Assembly: GCF_003987355.1 (NCBI RefSeq)
Contig: NZ_PIPR01000001.1
Span: forward strand, 372,001-436,000
Direction of reading: 5' to 3'
DNA length: 64,000 bases
DNA from: Pseudidiomarina aestuarii
GTDB lineage: Bacteria > Pseudomonadota > Gammaproteobacteria > Enterobacterales > Alteromonadaceae
A program made the position numbers and the translations under genes. Shown piece after piece: positions 6,856-16,832 of the stretch. A model generated the notes under the pieces. It did not search any database and was not told where the DNA came from. It saw only the letters and a list, made by a program, of their open reading frames with translations. Position 1 is the stretch's first letter. Each line of letters begins with the position of its first letter.

Positions 6856-8058
6856 TTATTCGACCGAAAGGCCGGTAGCAGCAGACTTTTTCAACAGCGC
6901 AGCAATCGCCTCGGTGAGTCCGGCAACAGTGAGAGGATACATGCGTCCGCCCATTATCTCGTGCAGCATGTCAATGGAGTGATGCCAATGCCAGTGTTCG
7001 CGTAATTGCGGATTGAGCCAGACGGCATTGGTAAAATGATTCAGTAGACGGCGCATCCACACTTCACCCGGTTCTTCATTCCAATGTTCAACACTGCCAC
7101 CTGGGTAGGCGATTTCATAGGGCCCCATAGTGGCATCACCGACGAAAATCAGTTTGTAGTCGCGACCAAAGCGATGAATAAGGTCAAGTGTTGAGAGCTT
7201 CTCGGTGTGGCGGCGATTATTCTGCTTCCAAACGGATTCATATACGCAGTTATGAAAATAGTAGAACTCAAGGTGTTTAAACTCATTTCGAGCAGCGGCA
7301 AAGAGTTGTTGGCAGGCAAAGATGTGGTCGTCCATTGAGCCGCCAACGTCAAAGAGAATCAATACTTTCATGGCATTATGGCGCTCGGGCTGCCACTGCA
7401 AATCAAGTAAGCCGGCCTTTTTTGAAGTGGCGCGGATGGTTTCATCCAAATCCAATTCTTCTAACGCTCCGGTTCGAGCAAATTTCCGGAGACGTCGCAA
7501 CGCTAATTGAATGGAACGATTATTAAGCTCTTCGTCGGTATCTAAGTCTTTGAATTCGCGTTTGTCCCAAACTTTTACGGCTCGACGGGCGTTACTGCCA
7601 TCTTGGCCAATCCGAATTCCCTCAGGATGGTAGCCATAGGCGCCAAATGGTGACGTGCCACCTGTGCCTATCCACTTATTGCCGCCAGCATGTCGTTTTT
7701 GCTGTTCTTGCAGACGCTCGCGAAAGGTTTTGAGCAATTCATCAAGTCCGCCTAGGGCTTTTAGTTTTGCTTTGTCCTCATCACTCAGGTGTTTTTGCAT
7801 ACTGCGTTCAAGCCATTCGGCGGGTATGCTCGACGCAATATCAATTTGTTCAACACCCTCAAAATACTCTGCGCAAGCGCGGTCAAACCGGTCATATTGA
7901 GTTTCATCTTTCACCATAATCAAGCGCGCTAGATGGTAAAACGCCTCAACATCGGCGAATACCAGTTGACGTTCCATGGCGTTCACCAAATCGAGGAGTT
8001 CCGTCAGGCTTGTCGGAACGCCGTGCTTGCGCAAGCAGAGAAAGAATTCGATTAGCAT
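6856..8058 (-). CDS. VWA domain protein, CoxE-like
   Basis: Protein of 400 residues. The C-terminal third is a von Willebrand factor A domain with a MIDAS-type motif DVGGSM (D237-M242), where the GGS variant is typical of the CoxE/YeaD-like families. Conserved SVEHWNEEPGEVWMRRLL and PLTVAGLTEAI segments follow. The N-terminus (LCLRKHGVPTSLTELLDLVNAM) is the usual CoxE helical region. It is 12 bp downstream of the MoxR ATPase gene in the same operon; such pairs act as AAA+/VWA cofactor-insertion or maturation chaperones. The target is unknown, since no CO dehydrogenase or other metalloenzyme is adjacent. Confidence 0.88.
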   Translation of the reverse strand: MLIEFFLCLRKHGVPTSLTELLDLVNAMERQLVFADVEAFYHLARLIMVKDETQYDRFDRACAEYFEGVEQIDIASSIPAEWLERSMQKHLSDEDKAKLKALGGLDELLKTFRERLQEQQKRHAGGNKWIGTGGTSPFGAYGYHPEGIRIGQDGSNARRAVKVWDKREFKDLDTDEELNNRSIQLALRRLRKFARTGALEELDLDETIRATSKKAGLLDLQWQPERHNAMKVLILFDVGGSMDDHIFACQQLFAAARNEFKHLEFYYFHNCVYESVWKQNNRRHTEKLSTLDLIHRFGRDYKLIFVGDATMGPYEIAYPGGSVEHWNEEPGEVWMRRLLNHFTNAVWLNPQLREHWHWHHSIDMLHEIMGGRMYPLTVAGLTEAIAALLKKSAATGLSVE

Positions 8059-8070
8059 AAGAGAGAGTTG

Positions 8071-8928
8071 CTACGAGCCATCACGACGACGCGCCATAAA
8101 TGCCAACTTCTCGACTAGTTGGACATCTTGCTCATTCTTTAACAAGGCGCCGAACAAGGGCATGAGACCACCTTTTTGCTTGGTCTCCTGTAGTTGTTGA
8201 GGAGTGATCTTTTCCGCCAATAAAAGCTTCAACCAATCAATTAGCTCAGAGGTTGAGGGCTTCTTCTTAACGTTGGGCATCTGCCGCACATCGAAGAAGA
8301 CCTCGAGTGCAGTGCTCAAGAGCTGCTTCTGGATATCCGGGTAATGGACTTGAACGATGTCGCGCAGAGTATCGGCATCGGGGAACTTGATGTAATGAAA
8401 AAAGCACCGGCGTAAAAAGGCATCAGGTAATTCTTTTTCGTTATTAGAGGTGATGATGACAATCGGGCGTTGCTGCGCCACGATCTGTTCGCCCGTTTCG
8501 TAGACGTGAAATTCCATCTGGTCGAGTTCATGCAACAAGTCATTTGGGAATTCAATATCGGCTTTGTCGATTTCATCAATGAGCAGAACCGGGCGCTGCT
8601 CAGCAGTAAATGCCTGCCACAACTTACCTGGTTTGATGTAATTGCTAATATCGTGAACTTTATCGCTACCTAGCTGACTATCACGCAGTCTTGATACCGC
8701 ATCATACTCGTACAAGCCTTGTTGTGCTTTGGTCGTCGATTTAATCTGCCACCGTAACAGGGGAGCATTGAGACTGGCAGCAAGTTCTTCCGCAAGTCGA
8801 GTTTTACCGGTCCCCGGTTCACCTTTTAAGAGCAGCGGCTTTTCCAATGTTACCGCGGCATTTACGGCTAAGCTAAGATCTTCCGCCACAATATATGTGG
8901 CGGTACTGGTAAACGATTGGCGTGTCAT
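8071..8928 (-). CDS. MoxR-family AAA+ ATPase
   Basis: ATPase of 285 residues. Walker A is GEPGTGKT (36-43), Walker B is LLIDEID (115-121), sensor 1 is ITSNNEKELPDAFLRRC with the arginine finger pair, and the C-terminal lid follows (TPQQLQETKQKGGLMPLFGALLKNEQD). MoxR ATPases drive maturation of enzymes or surface proteins together with VWA partners. The partner gene follows after 12 bp, and a small periplasmic protein gene lies 12 bp upstream, so all three are probably one transcript. Confidence 0.92.
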   Translation of the reverse strand: MTRQSFTSTATYIVAEDLSLAVNAAVTLEKPLLLKGEPGTGKTRLAEELAASLNAPLLRWQIKSTTKAQQGLYEYDAVSRLRDSQLGSDKVHDISNYIKPGKLWQAFTAEQRPVLLIDEIDKADIEFPNDLLHELDQMEFHVYETGEQIVAQQRPIVIITSNNEKELPDAFLRRCFFHYIKFPDADTLRDIVQVHYPDIQKQLLSTALEVFFDVRQMPNVKKKPSTSELIDWLKLLLAEKITPQQLQETKQKGGLMPLFGALLKNEQDVQLVEKLAFMARRRDGS

Positions 8929-8940
8929 AACGTGTCTCTA

Positions 8941-9321
8941 TTACTGCTTCGGTGGAGCAATCTTAGCAATATTCTCGAGGTAGTTGGTGCCAGTTTCTTG
9001 TACTTGGTCAAATTCCATCCGTTCAGAACTCAAGTGGACTACTTCCACTTGCTCTTGCATGGTTTCAACTTCCTCATTTAAGCGAGCTAAAGCGACCTCA
9101 ATGGTATAGGTGAGTTGATGAATTTCAGCCATATCGGTGGCCGTCAAGTTTGACTTGCCGATAATAGCTTGCAGTTTCGCATTGTAGACACTGAGATTTT
9201 CAATAGCTGCATCTAGGGTTGGCGATGCCTCACCTTCAAAGTGATCAGGACGTTTTTCATCAGCAAATGCAACGGTTGCTGGGATAAGCGCTAAAGCGAC
9301 AACTAAAGGTAAAAACTTCAT
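8941..9321 (-). CDS. Small periplasmic helical protein (DUF6746-like)
   Basis: Product of 126 residues with a clear signal peptide (cleavage after VAFA). The mature part is helical and acidic, beginning DEKRPDHFEGEASPTLDAAIENL, and carries an HQLTYTIEVALARLNEE segment like that of the DUF6746 family. No catalytic motif is visible. It heads the MoxR-VWA operon with only 12 bp to moxR, so a role in that system is possible but unproven. The family name is from memory of its pattern and should be checked. Confidence 0.65.
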   Translation of the reverse strand: MKFLPLVVALALIPATVAFADEKRPDHFEGEASPTLDAAIENLSVYNAKLQAIIGKSNLTATDMAEIHQLTYTIEVALARLNEEVETMQEQVEVVHLSSERMEFDQVQETGTNYLENIAKIAPPKQ

Positions 9322-9338
9322 ATTAACTCCTGATTGAA

Positions 9339-9429
9339 TGCTAATGGTTACTGGCTAATGGTTAATGGCTATTTGTTAATCGTTATTCGTTATTCGTTAG
9401 TCGAAAAACGAACAGCGAAGCGTACGAAC
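9339..9429. repeat. Heptad-period spacer repeat, locus A
   Basis: Thirteen consecutive 7-bp units fill most of the spacer between the DUF6746-like and DUF3080 genes. Units such as GGTTACT, GGTTAAT and CGTTATT (twice) pass gradually into CGAACAG and CGAAGCG. The left half is GTT-rich and the right half CGAA-rich, so the two can pair imperfectly. The period stays in phase throughout. Confidence 0.75.
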
Positions 9430-9473
9430 AACACTTTTAATTTTAAGTAGTGAGAATCATTCGCATTAGAGTA

Positions 9474-10529
9474 TCACGATTGTGAGCCCGGTTGGAAGTC
9501 ACAGTCACGAAAGAATTGTTGCCAATGTTCGGCGTGCGTTTTAATCGCGGCAGTCAACTGGATCGATAGGTCCTGTAACTCGGTAAGATAATCAACCAAT
9601 AGCGTTTGGTTGCTGTGTTTTTGAAGCTCTGTGAGTAACGGGTTGACGCGATACGCATGGCCGATCAGGAGTGCTACTTGTGCTTGCACTTCAGCGGCAA
9701 AGTACTTACTAAAGACCGTCCGGAGTACCTGTGCACGCTGCGGAGTGCCAGCACTCAAACAGCCTGAGCGCTCTCCAGAACCGATGACTAACGAGTGACT
9801 TTGCTCAAGCCCATGGAGCCATTCATGCTGATTGCGCCACAATAAACCGAGTGCTTCATTTTGTTCTAAGGTTTCAAGGGCCCGCTCAAGTCGCTCGGCA
9901 CTGATCAATACTTGATCCGACTCCTCGGTGTATTGAAGCAAATTCAGGAGCACTTGAAAGGCATCCAAACTCTCAGCCAGAGATTCATTCGAGAGGTCAG
10001 CGCTACTTTGATTAGCAGGTGTCAGGGCGTGTCGTAATGCGTCGTCAGATGCGATAGCTCGTTGCTTGAGCAGTGGGAGAGTCTCTCGTTTAGCCGCGAG
10101 TGCTTGCTGCAATCGTTGTCCGAGTTCGGAACTAGGATCATCTAAGCTGGTTAAACAGTCATTTAATTGGTCAATAATTTCTAAATCACCGTGGTAACGT
10201 CGAAAACCAGTTTCTAAACGCCCCAATGCCGAGTTACGCTGCACGATACTTGCGCCTGCAGCACAGGTATCTAACCGTAACGAATCCAGCAGAGAAACCG
10301 TGACATCCGGAACTTCAACACGCAGTTTGCGGGGTTCTGGCGGTCGAATTACAGCAGGTAACTGCAAAGCTGGGAGCGGCAAATCTTGTGGTGTGGCAAC
10401 GCGTTCACGATAATCGACTAAAACTTTAAGTGCTGGCGGCGTATCGCTACAGCCGCTTAGAGTTAGGCTGAAAAGCAGTGTAAGTAGGCCGAATGCATAG
10501 CCAAATCGAGTGGTTCTGGTTACAATCAT
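9474..10529 (-). CDS. DUF3080-family lipoprotein
   Basis: Product of about 351 residues from the ATG at 10529, chosen because a strong ribosome binding site (AGAGGACG) precedes it; upstream in-frame codons would only mask the signal. The N-terminus carries a lipobox (LTLSGC) after a hydrophobic stretch, so it is a lipoprotein. The mature region is mostly helical, with pairs such as YRERVA and RRYHGDLEIIDQLNDCL that match the DUF3080 family of marine gammaproteobacteria. Function unknown. It is divergent from riboflavin synthase with only 31 bp between start codons. Confidence 0.82.
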   Translation of the reverse strand: MIVTRTTRFGYAFGLLTLLFSLTLSGCSDTPPALKVLVDYRERVATPQDLPLPALQLPAVIRPPEPRKLRVEVPDVTVSLLDSLRLDTCAAGASIVQRNSALGRLETGFRRYHGDLEIIDQLNDCLTSLDDPSSELGQRLQQALAAKRETLPLLKQRAIASDDALRHALTPANQSSADLSNESLAESLDAFQVLLNLLQYTEESDQVLISAERLERALETLEQNEALGLLWRNQHEWLHGLEQSHSLVIGSGERSGCLSAGTPQRAQVLRTVFSKYFAAEVQAQVALLIGHAYRVNPLLTELQKHSNQTLLVDYLTELQDLSIQLTAAIKTHAEHWQQFFRDCDFQPGSQS

Positions 10530-10560
10530 CGTCCTCTCACATCGTTCATGGAATGGGTTC

Positions 10561-11166
10561 ATGTTTACAGGTATTGTCCAAACGCAGGCCACCGTCAAAA
10601 CACTGACTCGGCGTGGCGAGTTCGTCCAATTGTGCTTGCAAGTGGAACCTCAGTTTCTGGTCAACGTTCAGCTCGGTGCCAGTATAGCCATAAACGGTTG
10701 TTGTCTCACTGTGGTTCACTTTACCGAAACAACGGTCAATTTCGATGTTATTAACGAAACCTTGCGCTTAACCAATCTCGGTGAGTTGAGCGTGGGCAGT
10801 GTGGTGAATTTCGAACGGTCGTTGAAGGTGGGTGATGAAATAGGAGGGCATCATGTGTCTGGCCATATACACGGTGTCGGCACGGTTGCACAACTCGATA
10901 TCAGCGATGATAACTGGGCGATGTGGATTGAATTTCCAGAAGATTTTATGCGCTATATTTTTGCTAAGGGTTTCATCAGCGTCAATGGCGCCAGTCTTAC
11001 TATTGGTCAGGTTAAAGACAATCGTTTCTCGCTGCATTTAATTCCAGAAACGCTGCGATTAACCAACTTAGCAAACGTCGAAGTAGGAACGCGTCTGAAT
11101 CTAGAACTCGATCAACAAACAATCACCATCGTCGACACCGTAGAACGAACCCTCGAGCGTCGCTAA
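10561..11166 (+). CDS. ribE: Riboflavin synthase, alpha subunit
   Basis: Catalyses dismutation of two 6,7-dimethyl-8-ribityllumazine molecules to riboflavin, the last step of the pathway. The product of 201 residues contains two tandem lumazine-binding repeats: MFTGIVQTQATV onward with NGCCLTVV, and the second with GHVSGHIHGVGTV and NGASLTI. The ATG at 10561 gives the invariant MFTGIV start; an upstream in-frame start at 10510 would overlap the divergent lipoprotein gene. No other rib genes are adjacent, and there is no room for an FMN riboswitch in the 31-bp spacer. Its stop codon falls in the first heptad of repeat locus B. Confidence 0.95.
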   Translation: MFTGIVQTQATVKTLTRRGEFVQLCLQVEPQFLVNVQLGASIAINGCCLTVVHFTETTVNFDVINETLRLTNLGELSVGSVVNFERSLKVGDEIGGHHVSGHIHGVGTVAQLDISDDNWAMWIEFPEDFMRYIFAKGFISVNGASLTIGQVKDNRFSLHLIPETLRLTNLANVEVGTRLNLELDQQTITIVDTVERTLERR

Positions 11167-11258
11167 TTGCTATTAGTTACTGGCTATTTGAAAACACTCG
11201 ATCCTGTGTCGCGAGTAACTAATATCCAATAGCTAATATCGCTTTGCGCTTTTCGTTA
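11161..11258. repeat. Heptad-period spacer repeat, locus B
   Basis: Fourteen in-phase 7-bp units (CGCTAAT, TGCTATT, AGTTACT, GGCTATT and so on) run from the ribE stop codon to the stop codon of the convergent zinc-ribbon gene. TATTAGTTACT (11171-11181) and AGTAACTAATA (11214-11224) form a perfect 11-bp inverted repeat. The right arm matches locus D. It may work as a bidirectional transcription stop. Confidence 0.75.
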
Positions 11259-11447
11259 TTCCTCCACTCGGAGGCGTAGTTGATCGTGTAATTCATCGAC
11301 CTCGAGATGTAGATGAATATCATGCCCGCAAGCGCGGCATTCATCCTGATAGTCTTGGTCGCCCTGACTCGGGTCAAGCATTACATGCACGGCATGTCCG
11401 CACATGGGGCAGTGTACCGATGCATCACGTAATTTCTCAGCATTCAT
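11256..11447 (-). CDS. CPXCG-motif zinc-ribbon protein
   Basis: Product of 63 residues with two metal-binding knuckles, CPMCGH (residues 13-18) and CRACGH (37-42), the pattern of the CPXCG cysteine-rich family (PF14255). The rest is acidic (VEVDELHDQLRLRVEE). It probably binds one zinc; its cellular role is unknown. A strong ribosome binding site (GAGGAGT) lies before the ATG. It is downstream of the EamA transporter on the same strand. Confidence 0.88.
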   Translation of the reverse strand: MNAEKLRDASVHCPMCGHAVHVMLDPSQGDQDYQDECRACGHDIHLHLEVDELHDQLRLRVEE

Positions 11448-11551
11448 GACAGGTACTCCTCAGTTAAACTCCTTCCTATTGAGAGTTTTCACTTGTGAGT
11501 ATGGTACGTGGACTGGATATTTTCCTGCCGTAATCAAGCTAACAAAGTTAA

Positions 11552-12457
11552 CTAATTGAAGAGTAGTGCAATTCCGCAAACAGCAAGTAATGCGCCGGCT
11601 ATTGCGCGCAGCGAAAGTCGGCGCCGACCGTGTTCTGCTGGCAGAAACCATTGAATAGGTATCAACCATAACGGCGCGGTTGCCAACAAGGTTTGCGCCA
11701 CGCCGGGGTGCACAAAAGCAATAGCGGTTTGTTGCAACCAAATAGCAATGAACGTACCCAGTACAATCGCTGTCACTAACCATGGTATCGATGTATGACG
11801 CAATGCAGAACGAGTTGAGCTAATAAGGCTGGGTTTGAGCACCAACAAAGCGATCGTTAGTGCGACGGTACCGGCAAAAATACGCAACAATGCGGCGTTT
11901 AATGGATTCATTTCGAAGGCAGTCAGCGCATGGAATGCCATGACTAAGCCGATGGCTTGACACAATGCAGCGCCAACACCCGCTGCAAGGCCAGAACGGC
12001 TCAACTGAGCGTTTGTAACCGTGGCCGGTTGACGTTCAGAAAGCACAATGACGATGCCACCAATAATGACCAGCGCAGCAATAATTTCGCCAGCAGCCAT
12101 TCCTTCATTCAAGAACCACCACGCAATCAACGCCGCAAAAGGCGGTGCCAAATACTCCAGTAGCATGGTGTGCCATGGGCCGAGCCGGCGCAAAGCAGTA
12201 AAATACAGGGTATCGCCGATAGTAATGCCAATCACACCACTAGCCAGTAACAGCCATGCTGCAATGCTGCCGTCAAAACTCAAGAGTTGACCGGTTAACC
12301 ATGCTGCGATGAATAATAACGGACACGCGACCGCGCCTTTGACAAGGTTCAATTGTGCGGCATTCAGGTAGCTACCCGCTTGGTTATATAGCAGCGTGGC
12401 AATGGCCCAGAATAGTGCAGCGGTGAGTGCGGCTAAATGACCGATATAGGCTTCCAT
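11552..12457 (-). CDS. EamA-type drug/metabolite transporter
   Basis: Inner-membrane protein of 301 residues with ten predicted membrane segments in two EamA repeats (first half with SFDGSIAAWLLLASGVIGITIGDTLYF, second with LVTAIVLGTFIAIWLQQTAIAF). Loop features such as LLEYLAPPFAALIAWWFLNEG are typical of the DMT superfamily. Substrate cannot be predicted. It is divergent from thrS; about 140 bp separate the two genes. Confidence 0.9.
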   Translation of the reverse strand: MEAYIGHLAALTAALFWAIATLLYNQAGSYLNAAQLNLVKGAVACPLLFIAAWLTGQLLSFDGSIAAWLLLASGVIGITIGDTLYFTALRRLGPWHTMLLEYLAPPFAALIAWWFLNEGMAAGEIIAALVIIGGIVIVLSERQPATVTNAQLSRSGLAAGVGAALCQAIGLVMAFHALTAFEMNPLNAALLRIFAGTVALTIALLVLKPSLISSTRSALRHTSIPWLVTAIVLGTFIAIWLQQTAIAFVHPGVAQTLLATAPLWLIPIQWFLPAEHGRRRLSLRAIAGALLAVCGIALLFN

Positions 12458-12510
12458 GGCGCGCTATTCTAGCGGCCATTTTGGATTGCAGCAATGCGCA
12501 GGCTACGATA

Positions 12511-12541
12511 TAGTTGAGGGCTAATTCGTGAGAACTCAAAC
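12511..12541 (+). promoter_or_regulatory. Possible thrS translational operator hairpin
   Basis: AGTTGAG pairs with CTCAAACT (one bulge) around a loop containing TTCGTGA. The CGT resembles the threonine anticodon mimic in the E. coli thrS leader, where ThrRS binds its own mRNA. It lies about 70 nt before the start codon, farther than in E. coli, so this is tentative. Confidence 0.3.
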
Positions 12542-12600
12542 TCGCTTTAAAAATCACAAGTGACACTTGGTAGGTGCCACCACTGTTAAAGGATAAAGTC

Positions 12601-14517
12601 ATGCCTGTAGTAACGCTTCCCGACGGTAGTCAACGCGCATATGAAAACCCAGTCTCCATTTTAGACGTCGCCCAAGATATCGGCCCCGGTTTGGCAAAAG
12701 CCACTGTCGCTGGTCGTATTAATGGTGAACTTGCGGATGCTAGTGACCTAATCTCCAGTGACGCAACACTGCATATCATTACGCCGAAAGACGAAGATGG
12801 GCTGCATATTATTCGTCACTCTTGTGCGCATTTGTTAGGACATGCCATCAAACAGCTGTTTCCACAAGTAAAAATGGCAATTGGTCCAGTTATTGATAAC
12901 GGTTTTTACTACGACGTTGATCTCGACAAATCGTTAACGCAAGACGACTTGAATGCCATTGAACAACGCATGCTAGAGCTTGCTAAGACCGAATACGAAG
13001 TCGTGAAGAAGAAGGTCAGCTGGCAAGAAGCGCGTGAAACCTTTGTACAAAGACATGAGTCTTACAAAGTCGAAATTTTAGATGATGATATCAGCCAGGA
13101 TGATCGCCCTGGTCTGTATCATCATGAAGAATATATTGATATGTGCCGCGGACCTCATGTTCCCAACATGAAATTTTGTCAGCATTTCAAAATCATGAAG
13201 GTAGCGGGTGCATATTGGCGCGGTGACTCTGACAATAAAATGCTGCAACGCATCTATGGCACTGCATGGACCGACAAGAAACAATTAAAGGCCTATTTAC
13301 AACGCTTGGAAGAAGCTGAGAAGCGCGACCATCGCAAGATCGGTAAAACCCAAGACTTGTTTCACTGGCAAGAAGAAGCGCCGGGAATGGTGTTCTGGCA
13401 CAACAACGGCTGGACCATTTTCCTTGAGTTGGAGCGCTATGTTCGGCAAAAACTGCGTGAGTATCGTTACCAAGAGGTGAAAGGCCCATTAATGATGGAT
13501 CGCGTCTTATGGGAACGTTCTGGTCACTGGGAGAAGTTCTCTGAATTGATGTTTACCACTTCTTCAGAAAACCGTGAATACGCAGTGAAGCCGATGAATT
13601 GCCCAGGCCACGTACAAATCTTTAATCAAGGTTTGAAATCCTACCGTGATTTACCTTTGCGCATGGCTGAGTTCGGTTGTTGCCATCGGAATGAGCCGTC
13701 AGGTGCTTTGCATGGATTGATGCGCGTTCGTGGTTTCACACAAGATGACGCCCATATTTTCTGTACGGAAGAGCAAATACAGGAAGAAGTCAGCGGCTGT
13801 ATCAAAATGGTCTATGAAACCTATAAAACATTCGGTTTTAACGACATTGTTGTGAAACTGTCGACTCGTCCTGAAAAACGATTGGGTGACGATGCCACGT
13901 GGGACCGCTCTGAGGCCGCTTTGGCTCAAGCTTTGAAGAATAATGGCATCGATTTTGAGTATTTGCCCGGAGAAGGGGCGTTTTACGGCCCTAAAATCGA
14001 ATTTACCTTGCACGACTGTATCGGTCGGGCATGGCAATGTGGTACAGTACAGCTCGATTTTGCGTTGCCTGGTCGATTAGGTGCAACCTATGTTGGCGAG
14101 AACAACGAAAGACACGTGCCGGTGATGATTCACCGCGCGATTTTAGGGTCTCTCGAGCGCTTCATGGGTATTCTCATTGAAGAGTATGCGGGTTATTTCC
14201 CAACGTGGCTGGCGCCAAACCAAGTTGTTGTCATGAATATTACCGATAATCAGGCGGATTACGCTAAAAATATCGTGAAAGAACTGACAAAACTGGGCTT
14301 TAGAGCAACAGCTGACTTGAGAAATGAGAAAATAGGCTTTAAAATCCGCGAGCACACTTTAAAACGTGTTCCATATTTATTGGTTGTCGGCGATAAAGAA
14401 GTCGAAAACCAAGCGGTTGCGGTACGTACTCGTCGTGGCGAAGACCACGGTGTGAAAGGGCTCAACGAGTTTATTGAGCTACTCACAGACGATGTAAATA
14501 CACGCAAGATTAGTTAA
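12601..14517 (+). CDS. thrS: Threonyl-tRNA synthetase
   Basis: Class II synthetase charging tRNA-Thr in the cytoplasm. It has 638 residues from the ATG at 12601 ([12 protein letters not shown], matching E. coli [12 protein letters not shown]), with ribosome binding site AAAGGA. Domain order is TGS (1-62), the editing domain with [10 protein letters not shown] and the zinc-binding region, the catalytic core with motif 2 ([30 protein letters not shown]) and motif 3, and the C-terminal anticodon-binding domain. It heads the thrS-infC-rpmI-rplT operon. Confidence 0.98.
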   Translation: MPVVTLPDGSQRAYENPVSILDVAQDIGPGLAKATVAGRINGELADASDLISSDATLHIITPKDEDGLHIIRHSCAHLLGHAIKQLFPQVKMAIGPVIDNGFYYDVDLDKSLTQDDLNAIEQRMLELAKTEYEVVKKKVSWQEARETFVQRHESYKVEILDDDISQDDRPGLYHHEEYIDMCRGPHVPNMKFCQHFKIMKVAGAYWRGDSDNKMLQRIYGTAWTDKKQLKAYLQRLEEAEKRDHRKIGKTQDLFHWQEEAPGMVFWHNNGWTIFLELERYVRQKLREYRYQEVKGPLMMDRVLWERSGHWEKFSELMFTTSSENREYAVKPMNCPGHVQIFNQGLKSYRDLPLRMAEFGCCHRNEPSGALHGLMRVRGFTQDDAHIFCTEEQIQEEVSGCIKMVYETYKTFGFNDIVVKLSTRPEKRLGDDATWDRSEAALAQALKNNGIDFEYLPGEGAFYGPKIEFTLHDCIGRAWQCGTVQLDFALPGRLGATYVGENNERHVPVMIHRAILGSLERFMGILIEEYAGYFPTWLAPNQVVVMNITDNQADYAKNIVKELTKLGFRATADLRNEKIGFKIREHTLKRVPYLLVVGDKEVENQAVAVRTRRGEDHGVKGLNEFIELLTDDVNTRKIS

Positions 14518-14536
14518 CTTGTTGGAGGAATAACCC

Positions 14537-15079
14537 ATTAAAGGCGGAAAAAGAACTCAGAAAGCTGGTGACAAAAATCGGATTAATGAAGAAATTCGCG
14601 TCAACGAAGTACGTTTGATTGGCGTTGAAGCCGAACAGATTGGTGTCGTAAGTATTCAAGAAGCTCTTACATTGGCTGAAGAAGCTGGTGTTGATTTGGT
14701 GGAGATCAGTCCAAACGCTGAACCACCTGTCTGTCGTTTGATGGATTATGGCAAGTTCCTCTACGAGAAAGCGAAGAACCAGAAAGAGCAAAAGAAAAAC
14801 CAGAAGCAGATCCAGGTGAAGGAAGTCAAATTCCGGCCTGGAACTGATGAAGGCGATTATCAGGTAAAACTACGCAACCTGACTCGCTTTCTGGAGGGAG
14901 GTGACAAAACTAAAGTCACTATCCGTTTCCGTGGCCGGGAAATGGCACACCAAGACCTCGGGATTGATTTGTTGAATCGTATTAAAGACGATTTACAAGA
15001 AATCTCGACCGTCGAATCGTTCCCAAGACGTGCTGAGGGTCGCCAGATGATTATGGTGCTGGCCCCTGTTAAGAAGTAA
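14537..15079 (+). CDS. infC: Translation initiation factor IF-3 (ATT start)
   Basis: IF3 of 180 residues that prevents premature subunit joining and checks start-codon pairing. The gene starts at ATT 14537-14539, giving KGGKRTQ..., as in E. coli infC whose AUU start lets IF3 repress its own synthesis. A strong ribosome binding site, GGAGGAA (14524-14530), is 6 nt upstream and no in-frame ATG or GTG fits. N-terminal domain to about residue 75 ([30 protein letters not shown]), Lys-rich linker, then the C-terminal domain ([13 protein letters not shown] ... RQMIMVLAP). It follows thrS by 19 bp. Confidence 0.96.
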   Translation: MKGGKRTQKAGDKNRINEEIRVNEVRLIGVEAEQIGVVSIQEALTLAEEAGVDLVEISPNAEPPVCRLMDYGKFLYEKAKNQKEQKKNQKQIQVKEVKFRPGTDEGDYQVKLRNLTRFLEGGDKTKVTIRFRGREMAHQDLGIDLLNRIKDDLQEISTVESFPRRAEGRQMIMVLAPVKK

Positions 15080-15164
15080 CTGTGGTTCGCAAGTAGGGCG
15101 GTTGTTGTAACCAATAACCAAACTCACCCTGTTACACTTTTATTAACAATGCGGAGTAATTTTC

Positions 15165-15362
15165 ATGCCGAAAATGAAATCCAATAAAGGCGCTTCCAAG
15201 CGCTTTAAGAAAACCGCTTCAGGCGGCTTTAAATGCAAGCAATCACACTTGCGCCACATCCTGACTAAGAAGAGCTCAAAGCGTAAGCGTCATCTCCGTG
15301 CTAAAAGCATGGTACATGTAGCTGACGTTCCACTTGTCGCTCGTATGTTACCGTACGCTTAA
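15165..15362 (+). CDS. rpmI: Ribosomal protein L35
   Basis: Basic 65-residue protein of the large subunit ([20 protein letters not shown], ending RMLPYA), the usual length for L35. It follows infC by 85 bp; in E. coli that leader region is where L20 represses translation of both rpmI and rplT. Ribosome binding site GCGGAG precedes the ATG. Confidence 0.98.
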   Translation: MPKMKSNKGASKRFKKTASGGFKCKQSHLRHILTKKSSKRKRHLRAKSMVHVADVPLVARMLPYA

Positions 15363-15379
15363 GGAAGGAGATTTAAAAA

Positions 15380-15733
15380 ATGGCACGAGTAAAACGTGGT
15401 GTGACAGCGCGCGCGCGTCACAAGAAAGTCCTGAAGCAGGCGAAAGGTTATTATGGTGCTCGTAGTCGCGTTTATCGCGTCGCGAAGCAAGCTGTTATCA
15501 AAGCAGGTCAGTACGCATACCGCGACCGCCGTGCGAAGAAACGTCAATTCCGTCAATTGTGGATTGTTCGTATCAACGCTGCAGCGCGTCAAAACGGTTT
15601 GTCATACAGCCGCTTTATCAATGGCTTGAAAAAGGCATCTGTAGAAATCGATCGTAAAATCCTAGCTGACATCGCTGTGCACGACCAAAATGGTTTTGCT
15701 GCGTTGGTAGAGAAAGCAAAAAGCTCTCTGTAA
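15380..15733 (+). CDS. rplT: Ribosomal protein L20
   Basis: Large-subunit assembly protein of 117 residues with the very basic N-terminus [19 protein letters not shown] and the globular C-terminal domain ([22 protein letters not shown]). It binds 23S rRNA and in E. coli also the rpmI leader. It follows rpmI by 17 bp with ribosome binding site AAGGAGA. A strong terminator follows. Confidence 0.98.
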   Translation: MARVKRGVTARARHKKVLKQAKGYYGARSRVYRVAKQAVIKAGQYAYRDRRAKKRQFRQLWIVRINAAARQNGLSYSRFINGLKKASVEIDRKILADIAVHDQNGFAALVEKAKSSL

Positions 15734-15748
15734 GCGGGTATAGGTTGT

Positions 15749-16818
<1,070 letters not shown>

Positions 16819-16832
16819 GACCAGGTGAACAA

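Noticed and set aside
10530-10560. FMN riboswitch before riboflavin synthase
   Set aside because: Only 31 bp separate the two divergent genes and no RFN-element motifs are present.
11460-11783. A 107-codon minus-strand frame
   Set aside because: It lies largely in the 3' part of the EamA transporter gene in another frame and its product has no recognisable pattern.
15105-15135. AACCAAT AACCAAA as another heptad locus
   Set aside because: Only two units agree, which is within chance, and it lies in the conserved rpmI leader.
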